From contig CM046878.1 of assembly GCA_025667525.1 (NCBI GenBank), positions 101,385,237-101,449,236 of the forward strand: 64,000 bases of DNA, written 5' to 3'. Position 1 is the stretch's first letter. Every line of letters starts with the position of its first letter. This DNA is from Glebionis coronaria. Taxonomy: Eukaryota > Streptophyta > Magnoliopsida > Asterales > Asteraceae. Shown in pieces: positions 63,991 through 64,000 of this stretch. Below the pieces are notes generated by a model. The model worked only from the letters and a program-made list of their open reading frames with translations. It had not been told where the DNA came from and searched no databases. The position numbers and the translations under genes are program-made.

Positions 63991-64000
63991 TGATGAGGTA
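63991..64000 (+). repeat. Tat 3' LTR, first 10 bases
   Basis: TGATGAGGTA equals the first ten bases of the 5' LTR (42233-42242). The rest lies beyond the window. Confidence 0.75.

Larger units (their letters stand above)
42233..64000 (+). mobile_element. Tat-lineage Ty3/gypsy element (3' LTR continues past the window)
   Basis: The 5' LTR starts TGATGAGGTA at 42233 and the same ten bases reappear at 63991 after a polypurine tract, so the full internal region is present. It has gag with a CX2HX4HX4C knuckle, protease, RT, RNase H, a second archaeal-type RNase H typical of Tat, integrase, and an antisense accessory gene between pol and the 3' LTR, as known for Grande- and RIRE2-like elements. 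pol carries several stops, YVGD instead of YVDD and a Glu-to-Lys change in the integrase active site, so it is dead. A solo LTR and copia-2 are inserted in it. Predicted right target duplication outside the window: GCATT. Confidence 0.88.

Overview
This window is plant nuclear DNA, almost entirely repetitive: nested LTR retrotransposons inside and beside a CACTA DNA transposon, with one apparently intact host gene (an F-box gene), one dead host gene (a CYP706-type cytochrome P450) and a decayed endogenous pararetrovirus. Plant LTR retrotransposon lineages (Athila, Tat, SIRE-like copia), tRNA-Asp and tRNA-Met primer sites, a CACTA element with CACTACAA-type ends and an endogenous caulimovirid all point to a eudicot. 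The extra reading frame in the first copia element resembles proteins I associate with Asteraceae genomes, so Asteraceae is my best guess; this is inference from memory.

Layout. 1-3440 (minus): degraded caulimovirid (petuvirus-like gene order). 3441-4175 (plus): remnant of a Ty3/gypsy integrase. 5163-6337 (plus): CYP706-like pseudogene. 6699-37620: one CACTA element bounded by CACTACAACA inverted ends and a TGA target duplication. It carries 16 copies of a 22-bp palindrome, a 33-bp minisatellite with a 679-bp higher-order period, and a five-exon TNP1/Transposase_24-type gene at 34615-36792; no TNP2 transposase is visible. An Athila element (10182-32501, minus strand, TSD CCTAT) sits inside the minisatellite. 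Inside one Athila LTR sits a young copia element (20327-31880, plus strand, TSD GGAAT) whose 526-bp LTRs look identical.

37624-42232 is host-like sequence: a possible SINE, a 303-aa F-box gene on the minus strand with a probable 1.47-kb leader intron that contains tandem repeats, and a Helitron-like 3' end. 42233 to the window edge is a Tat-lineage Ty3/gypsy element: 5' LTR 42233-43127, gag, pol with a second RNase H, an antisense accessory gene with its own TATA box, a polypurine tract, and the first 10 bases of the 3' LTR at 63991. It is interrupted by an Athila-type solo LTR (44379-46068, TSD AGGAA) and by a second copia element (52899-61918, TSD AAAAT).

Order of events from nesting: CACTA, then Athila, then copia-1; independently Tat, then the solo LTR and copia-2. 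Apart from the F-box gene, the genes here serve element replication. Copia-1 is closest to functional (one pol frameshift, one in-frame stop in its third ORF); the Athila, Tat and copia-2 coding regions have lesions. Two patterns stand out: each LTR element has its own short signature motif scattered through LTR, coding and spacer DNA, and three of them have an accessory ORF between pol and the 3' LTR preceded by its own TATA box.
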